Positions 1 to 11,494 of a stretch of DNA of 64,000 bases are shown here, piece after piece. Made by a program: the position numbers and the translations under genes. A model generated the notes under the pieces. It made no database searches, was not told where the DNA came from, and worked only from the letters and a program-made list of their open reading frames with translations. The number at the start of each line of letters is the position of its first letter. Position 1 is the first letter of the stretch. The DNA is from Hanleya hanleyi (taxonomy: Eukaryota > Mollusca > Polyplacophora > Lepidopleurida > Hanleyidae): the NCBI GenBank assembly GCA_036873755.1, contig JAVTVY010020624.1, forward strand, positions 17,867 through 81,866. The letters run 5' to 3'.

Positions 1-44
1 TACCCACCTCTCATTTTATTATTTTATTTCTTTCTGATTTTTTT

Positions 45-235
45 TGGTTTATTTATTCATTTATTTTTATTTTGTTGAACCAAAATTTTTATAATTTTCA
101 GAGATGGGACACCGACACTGACGACGACATTTTCTCTTCCCCTCTCACAATCTCTATCCGTACTCCAAAAGAAGAGACAAAACGATTACATGTAGACAAA
201 TGACCATCTCATTCGCTTATTTCAACCTTGTCTTT
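45..235 (-). repeat. ZNF-unit 3'-flank block, copy 1
   Basis: This block contains the phrases TTGTTGAACCAAA and GATGGGACACCGACACTGACGA and lies just beyond the last finger remnant of a minus-strand ZNF unit. Related blocks occur at 6160-6300, 13320-13500 and 49425-49600, each in the same position relative to a finger array. It is therefore probably the duplicated 3' UTR or downstream flank of the family. Confidence 0.55.
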
Positions 236-605
236 CATGAGCAATGATCGCCTTTCGTGCTCATTCAGGCTTCCATTTAGTGTACTGCTGTGAGGACATA
301 TTGAGCATTTGATTGGCTTTTCACCAGTATGACTTATTTCATTTTGGCTTGGTTGTCCACTCTGTTTACAGCTGAATGGGCACAGTGGAGATTTTACTGG
401 CTTTTCACCAGTACGGGTTCTTTCATGCTGATTTAGGTTTCCATTTGTTATACAGCTATATGGGAATGTTGAGCTTTTGAATGGCTTCTCACCAGTATGA
501 GTTATTTCGTGTTGCTTACAGCTGATTGGGCACAGTGGACATTTGGATTTTCACTAGTACGAGTTCTTTCATGTTGCCTTAGGTGTTCACTCTGTTTTCA
601 GCTGA
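236..605 (-). pseudogene. C2H2 zinc-finger array remnant, unit 1 (3' part)
   Basis: Read on the minus strand, this stretch gives repeated finger pieces: linkers like HTGEKP, a C-x2-C pair and K-x-H/R-Q-H ends at the 84-bp spacing of the family. Frameshifts and stops prevent one open frame. Finger similarity stops abruptly near 605, so an insertion or rearrangement has cut the array. It is a non-coding relic of the family whose best copy is at 14052-15806. Confidence 0.7.
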
Positions 606-1029
606 ACTTTACGGCTGAAACCGGGAGGGCAGAACCGGGACCCCTGACGACATCTCTCGGTTTGCTCCCGGTTCGATCTCGATCGAATCGTCCCGGTTTT
701 CGAGATGGTTACGAAATTGATCGGTAATCTCAAAGGATTCCCAGTTTCAATATGTCCGTGTTTTGTTGCCGTTAATTTGACCTATCTTAACTTCTCGGGC
801 GATTAGAGTGTTGAGCTGGTCCAATGTTTTTGAGGCGCTCTTCGCCTACGTATACCGCGTATACAAAATATAATGTAGAAAACGGATTTTTTTCAAAGTT
901 ATTCATCGTTTGATCAATATATTTATGTCCGGATGTAACATGAATCCAATTGAACGAAAACTTTCATTTATCTATATATAAATTACGAATATATAAGTTA
1001 GTGAACTTCTCTAGCATCGATAATTTATT
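606..1029. other. No gene seen
   Basis: After the break in the finger array at about 605 there is unique-looking sequence rich in CCGGG/CGATC words. No open frame, RNA gene or repeat could be supported. Confidence 0.4.
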
Positions 1030-1400
1030 GCTCATCTGACTAGGATCCCTAGAAGATTAAATGGCACATCAACGGAATTTGATCTGAATAATAGTGGTAT
1101 GAAAGCATGCGGTTTTTTCCAAACATGGATCGTCTCCAAAGCATGGATCGTCTCGAAAAAATAAATCTTTGTTAAGGCTTTGACCCGTGTATTACATCGG
1201 TGTGAGATTTGTTTCATAATTTGCTAGTATTCATTCCAGATGTCATTTTTTTGAATTAGATTATATCAATAACGTTTATTTCGGACATAATTTTGCCTGG
1301 GAGTGGTTAGCGGAAATACTGGCAATCGGAATTAGAGGTATTCATAATTCAAGCTGCAGTCGGTCTCTGAAACACCCTCGCCTTGGAATAACAGTGAAGG
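1030..1400. repeat. Paralogous block D, copy 1
   Basis: This block matches 8235-8640 over roughly 370 bp. Shared runs include AACATGGATCGTCTC, CATAATTTTGCCTGG and AATACTGGCAATCGGA. With block E (3104-3480 and 11495-11880) it shows that the first two ZNF units arose by duplication of a segment several kilobases long. No coding potential is seen. Confidence 0.7.
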
Positions 1401-1585
1401 GATAGGGGCTAATTTCTTTGAAAGAAAAAAACTGAAACACTATTTCGGCGGGGGCTTGATAATTTAAACAAGTTCTATTATTTATGGCTGATTTCATGCG
1501 TCTAAAAAATTAACCAAATAATGGAAATAATTACCGCTCAATTCAGAGGGCAATCAGGCTTCACACCAACAATTACATGTACATA

Positions 1586-2371
1586 CACTGTAAAAAAGGG
1601 TGCTGTAATTTTACGGCAAAAAGTGCTGGCAAAAAGGGTACCAGCGCTTTTCACTTTATTTTTACAGGATGGCCCGATCTGTATTTCTACAGCATAGTCT
1701 GTAATTTTGCAACAGTGGTAGTATTGCATAATTACAACAAAAGTACTGTTAAATCAACAGAAATAACTGTACAAATCCATGGTCACCAGAAAGTCCATTG
1801 GCCTATAGCATTTAAAGAAGTCAAGTTCCCTGGTGTCTCTTTCAAGAAAATTCCAGGACGTAATGGTTCGGTTAAATATATATTTATAGTTAGCACCACC
1901 GATAATATAAGAGCAAACACATTTCTTTTTATCATCCTGCACATTAGCTTTGTGAAACGGTGCGATATTAGAGGCTAAGTTGGTCTTTGAACATGTACAT
2001 TAACTCCAACGACCACCCCCGAGGATTGAACCTTGCAGGCAAACTCATTATTCCTCCTTGTACATTTTAGATGAATTGTACTTGAAGTTTTCTGTGTATT
2101 ATAGATGAAAAGTTCTGGAAAGGTATACGAAATACACCTAATAATCTTACTGTCATTTTACACCCGGATAACGTTACACAGAGTTGTTGCCCTTTACTTT
2201 AATTAATACTGTAGTTCATCCAGAAGATGCAAACTTACACTGGATGTCTGTATTGCTACAGCTATGAATTGTAAAATAGCATTTGAAACTGATGCTTCTG
2301 TTTAACAGTAAATTCCACTGTCACATTTTACAATACTTTCTACTGTAACTTTACAAACATTTTTAACAGTG
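1586..2371. mobile_element. Non-autonomous DNA transposon (MITE-like) with TA target duplication
   Basis: The 786-bp element starts CACTGTAAAAAAGG and ends in the inverted equivalent (reverse complement CACTGTTAAAAATG), with TA on both sides (1584-1585 and 2372-2373). Near both ends the word CTGTAAYTTTAC recurs, a likely subterminal binding motif. No transposase is encoded; small open frames inside are chance. TA duplications fit Tc1/mariner/pogo-like elements, but the family is not recognised. It lies between duplicated blocks D and E and is absent from the paralogous interval 8640-11495. Confidence 0.6.
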
Positions 2372-2639
2372 TACATTTCATTAAAAACCATACCATGCTC
2401 GGTTTGTCTAAAAACTTCGATCGAGCGTTATGTTTATATTCTTCGGTTTTCAGTGAATTACCAGAAGCTCCATTGATCTTCGCAGTCTCTTTATTTCTGA
2501 ATACGGGGGAAATCTCTGACGATAAAGATATCTCATTTTGATCGACATCCAGAGGGACATATGACACTTGATTCCAGACAAGCCAAATTTATTTCAATTC
2601 GCAGTTTCTGAACGTATCTTATAAATGATTCAAATTCGT

Positions 2640-2775
2640 AAAAACAGGTTAAAAATAACTTAATAATAATGAGTCGGATTATTTATTTTTAATTCTCGAT
2701 CTTTCTTTCTTTCTATAACGTTTAGAGAAACTGCGCTGTCTGAGCAAGTATGCGACTACAGATCTCTAGACGGAA
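2640..2775 (-). repeat. Dispersed repeat shared with 55310-55440 and 59470-59600
   Basis: The reverse complement of this segment matches the two later copies over about 130 bp, including GAGATCTGTAGTCGCATAC and TTGCTCAGACAGCGCA. It is in opposite orientation to those copies. It has no coding content and is probably a fragment of a mobile element. Confidence 0.6.
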
Positions 2776-3103
2776 TAACAAAATAGTATTAAATGATTCA
2801 TTTTCAGTCTAATTCTTTTAAATCCATAGGTGTTCACCGAGATTAATTTCGCTGCCACAGAGTGTATAAAAACCGAACATACGCCTTCTTAATGGTTCAA
2901 CCTATCATTTGATAGCATCTCGATTCCATTCTCGGAGCATGTCGAGTTATTTCGGAGAGGATCGAGATGGTCCTGCGCTTCGAGAAAAAAAACGGGAGCA
3001 AATCGGGACAACAAGCGATAGAGATAAACCGGGATCCTTCGAAACGAGATATTTATCGGTTTTACTCGTTTCTCCAGAACCCGTCTTGATCGATTGACCT
3101 TGA
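2776..3103. other. No gene seen
   Basis: This is unique-looking sequence with CGGGA/ATCGAG words. The short open frames on each strand have no recognisable family or splice context. Confidence 0.35.
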
Positions 3104-3480
3104 TCCCTTACTTCCATGACATCCATAGGTGAGTTTGTAATACACAAGATAAAAGGTCAAAATATGTTGAACAACTAATATTATTTTGTCAACTTTAGCG
3201 TTTTACACAAGGAATATGCGATCACGGTGGACTCGGAATTCGCGATCATGGCAGACAAATTAGTAGGCCTACCTTTCCCTAATCGATAATGAGGAGTCCT
3301 GCACAACATGTCATCCGTGTTACAGAAAATAATATTTAATGTGTACAAAAAAATGTGGGTGATATCCGCGTTGATTTTTTGTTTTCAACCAGCGGGCTCA
3401 CCCTGCAGAGACAGAATCGTATACGCGTGTACGTATATGTAGGCACCAGTTTGTCATTTTCTGTTCTCATTCTTTTCATT
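3104..3480. repeat. Paralogous block E, copy 1
   Basis: This matches 11495-11880, with shared runs such as GAGTTTGTAATA, AATATGCGATCA and GTGTACGTATATGTAG. In both places it is followed at once by a ZNF remnant beginning with the same CATTGATCGCCAT word, so it is part of the same segmental duplication as block D. Confidence 0.7.
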
Positions 3481-4006
3481 CATCAGCATTGATCGCCATT
3501 CAAACGAATTATTTCAGGTCTCTTCGTGGTTTTCCTAGAAGTAAACCTTTCTGGACACAGTGAATATTTGTTTTCATTTTAACCAGTATGATCTTTTTCA
3601 TGCTCCTTCGGGCTCCCATTCCTGGTAGGCCTACTGCTATATAAGGATGTATTAAACATTTGAATGAATTTTCACCAGGATGAGAGCGTTCATGTCGTTT
3701 CAGGTTTCCAATTAGTGCACAGCTGTATGGGCGCCGCGAGCATTTGGAGTCCTTACACGCCCCTTGTGAGACCCTCTCGTTGCATGAGCATTGATCGCCA
3801 TTCATTCGGATTCTTTCTGATCTCTTCATGGTTTTGCTGGAAGTAAACCTATCAGAATATGTGTTTGCCTGTTTATCATTATGAGTTTCTTTATGTACCT
3901 TCAGGCTTCCATTTCTTGTACTGCTATATAAGGACATATGGAGCATTTGAGTGGCTTCTCACCAGTACGAGAGAGTTCATGTCGTTTCAGGTTTCCACTT
4001 ATTGTA
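3481..4006 (-). pseudogene. C2H2 zinc-finger array remnant, unit 1 (middle part)
   Basis: Minus-strand translation shows broken fingers (for example SLKVHKETH, CSRRPYSCALIGNLKRHERSH and GNLKRHELSRTGEKPLKCSI) in different frames. The array is split at 4006 by a DNA transposon and resumes at 4921 after one TA repeat. Stops and frameshifts show it is not coding now. Confidence 0.75.
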
Positions 4007-4920
4007 GGGGAGATTGGGGTACAGTGGGACATGGGACACAGTGGGACAAGCCGTCTAGTTCCTTTGTTAAGTACAGGAGGCACATTGCAATATTATCCAC
4101 AGAAAGCTACCACCCCATACAACACCTATATTGATTACATATAAAAGCTATCAATGATAAAAAATTAGGAGCGCAAAAAGAAATGTTCTTGAGCAGTCCG
4201 AGTAAATTCTGTCTTGTTATACCAAGCTTTTAGCAGTATTTCATTGCTGTTTTGTTATAACTGAGAAAGAATGGACAAAGGTACAATTTAAATTATATAG
4301 ATTTATTATCTCAGATGTATGTATTAGTTTTTTTCATAAAATGGTAAATATCATGCACTTGGGGCAGACTGGGATACTTTTGCTGGGGCACACTGGGACA
4401 ATAGTAATCAAATGGTGAAATTCACTTTGACCCTAAAATGGTATCAAAATGCATTATTTTGTTTCCTAGATTATATTAATTGCTAACCCTATCAGATTTG
4501 ACGAGTTTTACTAACACTTTCAAAGTCAATTGCATTCGTTGGAATGAAAATCACACAAAATATTTTTTCGTCAAATTTGGGACTTGGGAAATATTTTAAG
4601 TGAAGCAGGGATCTGAAATAGCAACTAACCTAAACATCGCTGTTGAATCTTCGAAACTCCTATGAAACATATGAGTATATACTTGAAATAATATGTATTT
4701 TGATTATTGTCCCATCGCACCCCAGTGGGTGTCCCAGTGTGCCCCATAGTGGGGCGAAATGGGACACATTTTTTCACGTTTTTAAAAACGAATTCTGGAG
4801 AAAAGAATAAGAGGTATTTCAGATTTTTTTGCAGGACTATGTCATACTAAATATAAGTTATAACGAGAGTATAGAAGGCTTCACTACATGACGATAATAA
4901 CAGTGTACTCCAATCTCCCC
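4007..4920. mobile_element. 914-bp DNA transposon inserted in a ZNF array
   Basis: Terminal inverted repeats are GGGGAGATTGGGGTACA at the left and, reversed, GGGGAGATTGGAGTACA at the right. TA is duplicated on each side (4005-4006 and 4921-4922). Removing 4007-4920 plus one TA restores the family word CCACTTATTGTACAG..TATAC seen in other finger copies, so the boundaries are well defined. The interior repeats CAGTGGGACA/GGGGCACACTGGGACA-type words in both directions. No transposase frame is present, so it is non-autonomous; superfamily not assigned. Confidence 0.8.
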
Positions 4921-5935
4921 TACAGTTATACAGGCACCGTGAACATTTGAACGATGGGCGTTTTTCACCAGTATTAGCTTTTTCGTGCTGCCTTAGGTGT
5001 CCACTCTGTTTACATCTGAATTGGCACTGTAGTACATTTGACTGGCTGTTCACCAGTATGAATTATTTCATGCTGCTTCAGGTTTCCGATTGTTATACTG
5101 TCGTATGGGCATATCGAGCATCAGAACTGCTTTTCACCAGTATGAGAGCGTTCATGTGCTTTCAGGTTTCCATTTTTGTGCAGCTTTACGGACACCGTGA
5201 GCATTTGAACGGTTTTTCATCAGTATGAGTTCTTTCATGCTTCTTCAGTCATCCACCTGTTATACTGCTATGTGAGGATTTTGAGCATTTCAATGGCTTT
5301 TCACCAGTATGAGAGCGTTAGTGCCGTTTCAGGTTTCCAAATATTGCAGTTATATGAGAAACCCGACCAATTGAACCGCTTTCACTAGTATGAATTCTTC
5401 CATGCTCCTTCAGAAGCCCTCTCGTCGCATAGTAAACACAGTGAACAATTATATGGCTGCTGGACAGTATGAATGTGTTCATGCTCCTTCAGGCTTCCAT
5501 CTCTTTTGCTGCAATAGGAGAATATTAAGCATCTGAATGTTTTTCCCCAGTTTGAGTTATTTCATGCTGCTTTAGGCTTCCATTTGTTATACTGCTATAC
5601 GGGCATATTGGACATTTGAATGGCTTCTCAACAGGATGAGTTATTTCATGTTGCCTAAGGTTAACACTCTGAATGGACATAGTGGACATTTATATGAATC
5701 TTTAACAGTATGAGTTATTTCATGACGCTTTAGGTGTCCATGCGATTTAGAGCTATAGAGACAATGAGCATTTGTATGGTATATCTTCAGTATGTATTGT
5801 TTCATGAATCTTTACACAACAGCTGCTTACACATCAATATGCCCCTTTTGCTTTGTTGCCACTTTCATGTGGGTGCAATTTAACAAGTCCTGACGGTGAC
5901 TTGAATGAAACTTCTAGAATTAGAGTTGCAATGAT
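4921..5935 (-). pseudogene. C2H2 zinc-finger array remnant, unit 1 (5' part)
   Basis: Minus-strand fingers continue from the transposon, with many lesions. At the 5' end of the unit (about 5935 down to 5790) the pre-finger linker of the family can be read (S-P-S-x-L-V-K-L-H-P-H-E-S-x-N-K-A-K-G). The same linker form occurs at 12960-13085 and 49020-49150. It is decayed and no full frame remains. Confidence 0.75.
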
Positions 5936-6159
5936 ATACAAAAAATAATACTCCATATCATAAATAGCCCATTTATATCCTCCAACCATAAGAAGTATGT
6001 GTACCAAGTTTCATAATCATCCATTGAAAGCTGACAATTGCAGCACACTTTGGGTATACAGCTGTTGGCCTACGCGTGCACTTCTGCTAAACAAAAGACC
6101 TCATGAGGTTTGATATTAGAGCACCTCTATTTTATTTGTCTGTTTTTTTTCTTTATCTA

Positions 6160-6300
6160 TTTGTATTTTTATTTTGCTGAACCGAACACTTTATAATTTT
6201 CAGAGCTGAAACACCGACACGGATGACGACATTCTCTCTCTCTCCGAACTTCCAAATGCGAGACAAAACGAGAATATGTAGACAAATGATCATGTCATTT
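6160..6300 (-). repeat. ZNF-unit 3'-flank block, copy 2
   Basis: This matches the block at 45-235 (GCTGAACCGAACACTTTATAA, GACACGGATGACGACATTC) and lies immediately downstream of the finger array of unit 2 on the minus strand. Confidence 0.55.
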
Positions 6301-7363
6301 TCAACCTTGTCGTTAGTGAGTAACGATTGCCGTCCATGTGAGTTATCTCATGTCTCTTGATGCTTTTCCTCCTGGTAAACCTCACAGATTCCAGTAAACA
6401 TTTGAGTGCCTCATTATGGCAATACGAGTCATTTCGTGCTCCTTCAGGCTTCCATTTAGTGTTCTGCTGTAAGGACATACTGGTCATTTGAATGGCTTTT
6501 CATCAGTGCGACTTCTTTCACGGTGGCTTGGGTGTCCACTCTTTTTACAGCCGAATGGGTACAGTGGATATTTGAAAGGCTTTTCACCAGTACGAGTTAC
6601 TTCATGCTTCAGGTTTCCATTTGTTCTACTGCTATATGGCATACTGAGCATTTGAATGGCTTCTCATCAGTATGAGTTCTTTCATGTTGCCTTTGATTTC
6701 CACTATTTTTAAAGCTGATTGGTCACAGTAGGCATCTATATGGATTTTCACCAATTTGACTTCTCTCATGTTGCCTTAGGTGTTCACCCTTATTAAAGCT
6801 GAATGACCACAGTGGACAGCTGAATGGCTTTTCACCAGTAAGAGTTTTTTTCATACTACTTCAGGCTTCCTTTTGTTCTAGCGCTATATGAGCATATTGA
6901 GCATTTGAAAGGCTTTTCACCAGCACGAGTTATTTCATGTTACTTTAGGTTTCCCTCCTGTTTACAGCTGAATGGGCACAGTGGACATTTGAATGGCTTT
7001 TCACCAGTACGAGCTATGCTGCTCTGCAGATCTACAGACAGCATGATCATTTGTATGGCAGATCTCCAGTATGCATTTTTTCGTGAAACTTTACATCTGC
7101 TTACACAGTAATATGCCCCTTTTGCTTTGTTGGGTGTAATTTAGCAAGTGCTGACAATAACTTGGGTGAGACCTCTATAGATTCTTCGATGTCTCTCGTT
7201 GTTTCAGGACGATCAGAAGCTGATTCCCGAATATGTGAAACGTTCATCGCAGCATTGCTCAATTTGTGATCAACCTGGTACAAAGTCACTAAATAAGGTC
7301 TGTCTAGTCCCATGGTCATCTTGTCAGTCGCTATAAAGTTGTCTGAATTATCATAAAACAAGG
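6290..7363 (-). pseudogene. ZNF unit 2: exon B pseudogene with lost splice acceptor
   Basis: The 5' part (7373 down to 7101) reads YDNSDN..TDKMTMGLDRPYLVTLYQ, the conserved start of exon B. In the intact copies the acceptor is TTTTAG before GATAATTC; here it is TTTTAT, so the AG is lost (plus-strand A at 7353). A deletion after KLHPTKQKG shifts the frame before the first finger. The following fingers down to 6290 are broken by frameshifts. It is a decayed paralogue of 14052-15806. Confidence 0.8.
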
Positions 7364-7469
7364 AACGAACCAATAATCAGACATCCTCAGATATGTCAGT
7401 TACATATTGCTAAAGCTCAGAATCAAAAGTGAGGTGAAACAGCATCGGCTGGTTTTTATACGCCCGCTC

Positions 7470-8165
7470 AAAAGGCGGACGTATTATGTGATGGCGGTTT
7501 CCTTTCGTCTGTCCGTCCGTCAATCCGTCCCCTGTGTCCGGTCTAGATCTGGGACAGTTTTCTATCTACAGTTCCAATTTTTGGTGAGTGGATACCCAGA
7601 GCAGGGATGATGTGTCGCGTACAAAAATGAAGGTCAAAGGTCACTGGTCTAAAACCAGGAAATCACTTAATCGTCCGTGTCCAGTCTCTATCGGTGACCC
7701 GTTTTTTATCCACAGTTGTTTTTTTGTGGGTGGATACACTAGGTCGAAACGATGTGTCGCGTACCGAAATTTTGTTGAGTGGATACACTGGAGGGAGGGG
7801 GAGGGGGACAATGCGTCACATACCAAGTGTAGGCCAAGGTCGAAGGTCAAAACATTATTGAAAATTGCTAATTTTTGTGAGTAGATTCGGTAGGCGGAAG
7901 AGATGCGTTGCATGCCAAAAAATTAGGTCAAGGTCAAAGGTCGCTGTGTCCCGAAATTAAAAAAAATCATTAAAAATATTTGTTTTGTGTCAGTAGATAC
8001 ATTAGGGTCAGGATGTATCATAGGTCAAGGTCAAATGTCCTCAAATCTTGAATATCATGATTTTGTGTATGTGAATACATTAAGGGGAGACCATGGGCCA
8101 TGTACCAACATTTAGGTCAAAGGTCAAGCTAACTCCATAATCAGGAAATCATTAAGTCACATTTT
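7470..8165 (+). repeat. Dispersed repeat with reiterated AGGTCAAGGTCA-type units
   Basis: It starts with CGCCCGCTCAAAAGGCGGACG and a run of GTCCGTCCGT, then about five to six diverged units of ~100 bp. Each has the pattern GTGAGTGGATACA, then ATGTGTCGCGTACC, then AGGTCAAGGTCAAAGGTCA-like words (about 7631, 7831, 7925, 8013, 8113). I recall similar phrases as common in molluscan genomes, but the family name is not certain. Two overlapping open frames inside are by-products of the repeat. Confidence 0.6.
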
Positions 8166-8234
8166 ATATACTCATCGAGGACAAGAGTTGTCGTTCCTAC
8201 ATGTATATGACATTTGTCCTGTGGAGTGGTCTCC

Positions 8235-8640
8235 CCTTAGCTTATCTGATTAGTATCCCTCGCGGATTAAATGACACATTAACAGCATACAGGATATCTG
8301 AATAATAATGGTATGGAAACATGCGTTAATTATTGTTCTATAAAGTGTTTTTTTCAAACATGGATCGTCTCATCCGAAAAAAGAAATCTAAGTTAAGAGC
8401 TTGACCGGTGTATTAACCCAACGCGTGATTTGTTTTATAATTTTGTAGTATTCATTGCAGATTCCATTCTTTTAGAATTATGGCATATCTTGTGATATAA
8501 TTGAATATTATGTCAACAACGTTTATTTCGGACATAATTTTGCCTGGAAGTGGTTAGCAGAAATACTGGCAATCGGATCTAGAGGTGTTGATAATTCAAG
8601 CCGCAGTCAGTCTCTGAAAACCAGTCGCCTTGAAACAACA
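8235..8640. repeat. Paralogous block D, copy 2
   Basis: This is the second copy of the block at 1030-1400, with the same order of shared words (ATGGATCGTCTC, ACATAATTTTGCCTGG, ACTGGCAATCGGA). It shows substitutions and small indels, so the duplication is not recent. Confidence 0.7.
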
Positions 8641-9925
8641 GCAAAGGGAGTTGGACAAAGATCACAGCTGTGTTCCATGCTATAGTACGGCAAACGCTGT
8701 GGCATATAAAGACCAACGTTCAAGTATTGCCGGCTGTTCTTAGGTGACCAATCACAGCGGTTGTATTATCTCGTCCTTTGGCAGCGATGAACTGCTCGAA
8801 CTGCGCATTTTCGACAACAAATGGAGGAACAGCTGATGCTGACTATATGACTATCGGACTATTTCGTTCAGGAGTTTGCTTTTGTAATAGGCTTATGGAT
8901 TAAGCAAGTGATCGATACAATAATTTCATAGGCAAGCTAGAACTGTGCCAAAATTGTCGGATTTGTGGAGGAATTTGTTAAATGTGACAAATATGTGAAA
9001 ACAGAACGAAATACATATTTCCAATATTCAAGGAGACGTATAAATAGATACATTGATGAACGAGAGATCCTGAAGGATTTTGGCGCCCACCATTGTCCGA
9101 TAATTGTAAGCTAATGACAAGAGGATCTTTTTGTCCATTGTTACTAAGAACAAACGATTGGTTTGTAAATTTGTTTGCAGAATTTCGAATCTGAGCGAAA
9201 AAGAACGAAAAAGGGACACTGAAAAACACCAAGATATAATCTAAGTTTCAGGAGTTTCAAGATTTCTAGAAACTGTACTTACGTCGGTTGTTATAATACA
9301 AGAGAAATGAGCAAAGTTAGTCTGAAAGTGAATGTACATGTACGGAGGATCCTTCGTCTTCGTCTTGTGGTATTTTTTATTTATTTATTTTTTTGTACAT
9401 GTCATCATTGGGCACTGGAAGCGAAGACAACCTTCTTTGGCGCTTTGGCATGAGCTATGAAACATACTTAAGATTTTATAACTAGGAACGAATGCTAATT
9501 CTGTTCTGTTTACTGGGCTAGTTTGAGACATGTCTTTTAAGATACCATGCTCGGAAATAGTAAGAGAGTACAATACTTAATACGGAAGGGATCCGGTTCG
9601 CGCAGTAATGTTGAAACTTTGAAAGTCCCTGAATCCTGATTATCTCCCTTGGATCGAAACATGCAGTAGTCCACAGTTGTCGAGTTGTGACGTTGAGCCA
9701 CAAGAGTGACGTCCATTCATATAGCCGATCCGCCGGCAGACGAAAGGGTGGGGCAGTTCACTTGCAACTGCATGGACTAAAGAAAAAATGATTTAAAATT
9801 TGAAGAAATACATTTTAATTCCAAATTATTTGAACTCCTTGATCTGGAAGGTGAAGGTGTGGATATTCTCTATAGTCAATAGATAGAATATGCCCCAAGG
9901 TTTGATCCGCCGACTCTTGTGATGC
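8641..9925. other. No gene seen
   Basis: Only short open frames without splice context or recognisable motifs are present. The stretch separates block D copy 2 from the satellite array and has no counterpart between the copies of blocks D and E in unit 1. Confidence 0.4.
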
Positions 9926-9929
9926 AACG

Positions 9930-11460
9930 TCACAAATCGGGAATACCGTATTAATTTGAAGCGTAGCTTCGATTTTCGAATCGGACCAAAAAAGGTATTT
10001 TGCACAACTAGACCCCAAGGGGAACCTAGGTACCAAATCTGCGAAAGATCCCTGCAGTACATCCTGAGAAATCACGATAACAAAGCTGCATGAGAAAATC
10101 CAAGATGGCCGCCTGGTGGCCATATTGGATTTTCAAATCGGACGAGAAAAGGTATCTTGCACAACTAGACCCCAAGGGGAACCTGTGTACCAAATTTGAG
10201 AAAGATCCATGCAGTACTTCCTGAGAAATGACAATAAAGTTTCATGGGAAAATCCATGATGGCTGCCTGGTGGCCATATTGGGTATTCGAATGTGACGTG
10301 AAAAGTTATCTTGCACAACTAGACCCCAAGGAGAACCTGTATACCAAATTTGAGAAAGATCCATGCAGTAGTTCCTGAGAAATCGCGATAAGGTTTTATG
10401 GGGAAATCCAAGATGGCTCCCGTGTGGCCATATTGGATCTCCGAATCAGACCAGAAAAGGTATCTTGCACAACTAGACCCCAAGGGGGAACCTGTGTACC
10501 AAATTTGAGAAAGGTCCATGCAGTAGTTCCTGAGAAATCGCGATAACAACGTATCATGGGGAAATCCAAGATGGCTGCCTGGTGGCCTTATTGGATTTTT
10601 GATTCGGACCGAAAAAGGTATCTTGCACAACTAGATCCCAAGGGGAACCTGTGTACCAAATTTGAGAAAGATCCATACAGTAGTTCCACGGAAATCTCGA
10701 TAACAATGTTTCATGGGGAAATCCAAGATAGCTGTCTGGTGGCCATATTGGACTCTCGATTCGGACAGAAAAGGGTATCTTGCACAACTAGACGCCGAGG
10801 GAAATCTGTGTACCAAATTTGAGAAAGATCCATGCAGCAGTTCCTGAGAAATCGCGATAAGGTTTCATGGGGAATTCCAAGATGGCTGCCTGGTGGCCAT
10901 ATTGGATTTTCGAATCGGACCAGAAAAGGTATCTTGCACAACTAGACCCCAAGGGGAACCTGTGTACCAAATTCGAGAAACATCCATGCAGTAGTTCCTG
11001 AGAAATCACAAGGTTTCAGGCAGCCATCTTGGATTTTCGAATCGGACCAGAAAAGGTATCTTGCACAAGACCCCAAGGGGAACCTGTGTACCAAATTTGA
11101 GAAAGATCCATGCAGTACTTCCTGAGAAATCGCGATAACAAAGTTTCATGGGGAAATCCAAGATGGCTGCCTGGTGGCCATATTGGATTTTCGATTCGGA
11201 ACGGAAAAGGTATCTTGCACAACTAGATCCCAAGGGGAACCTGCATACCAAATTTGAGAAACATCCATGCAGCAGTTCCTGAGAAATCACGATAACAAGG
11301 TTTCATAGGGAAATCCAAGATGGCTGCCTGGTGGTCATATTGGAGTTTCGAATCGGACCAGAAAAGGTATCTTGCACAACTAGACCCCAATGGGAACCTG
11401 TGTACCAAATTTGAGAACGATCCATGCAGTAGTTCCTGAGAAATCGCGATAACAAGAATT
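9930..11460. repeat. ~155-bp satellite array, ten monomers
   Basis: The anchor word TGCACAA(CTAGA) recurs at 10001, 10158, 10312, 10466, 10624, 10781, 10935, 11062, 11216 and 11372. Spacing is 154-158 bp, except one shortened 127-bp monomer before 11062. Each monomer has CCAAGATGGC followed nine bases later by GCCATATTGG, an imperfect dyad. Similar monomers and overlapping open frames on the minus strand (repeating LSQIWYTGSP) follow from the repeat and are not genes. The array lies between two ZNF units. Confidence 0.92.
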
Positions 11461-11494
11461 GTTTACGGACAGACTACCATAATTTCTGGGAAAA

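Noticed and set aside
1577..1978. 133-aa open frame on the plus strand
   Set aside because: Lies inside a MITE-like element, has a competing frame on the other strand and shows no domain.
605..3103. Single large element bounded by CGGGA/CTCGATC-rich ends
   Set aside because: Similarity between 620-720 and the reverse of 2940-3060 is only a few short words, too weak to call.
9826..11408. Series of similar 60-100-aa open frames with LSQIWYTGSP
   Set aside because: They follow the satellite period on both strands and have no splice or start context.
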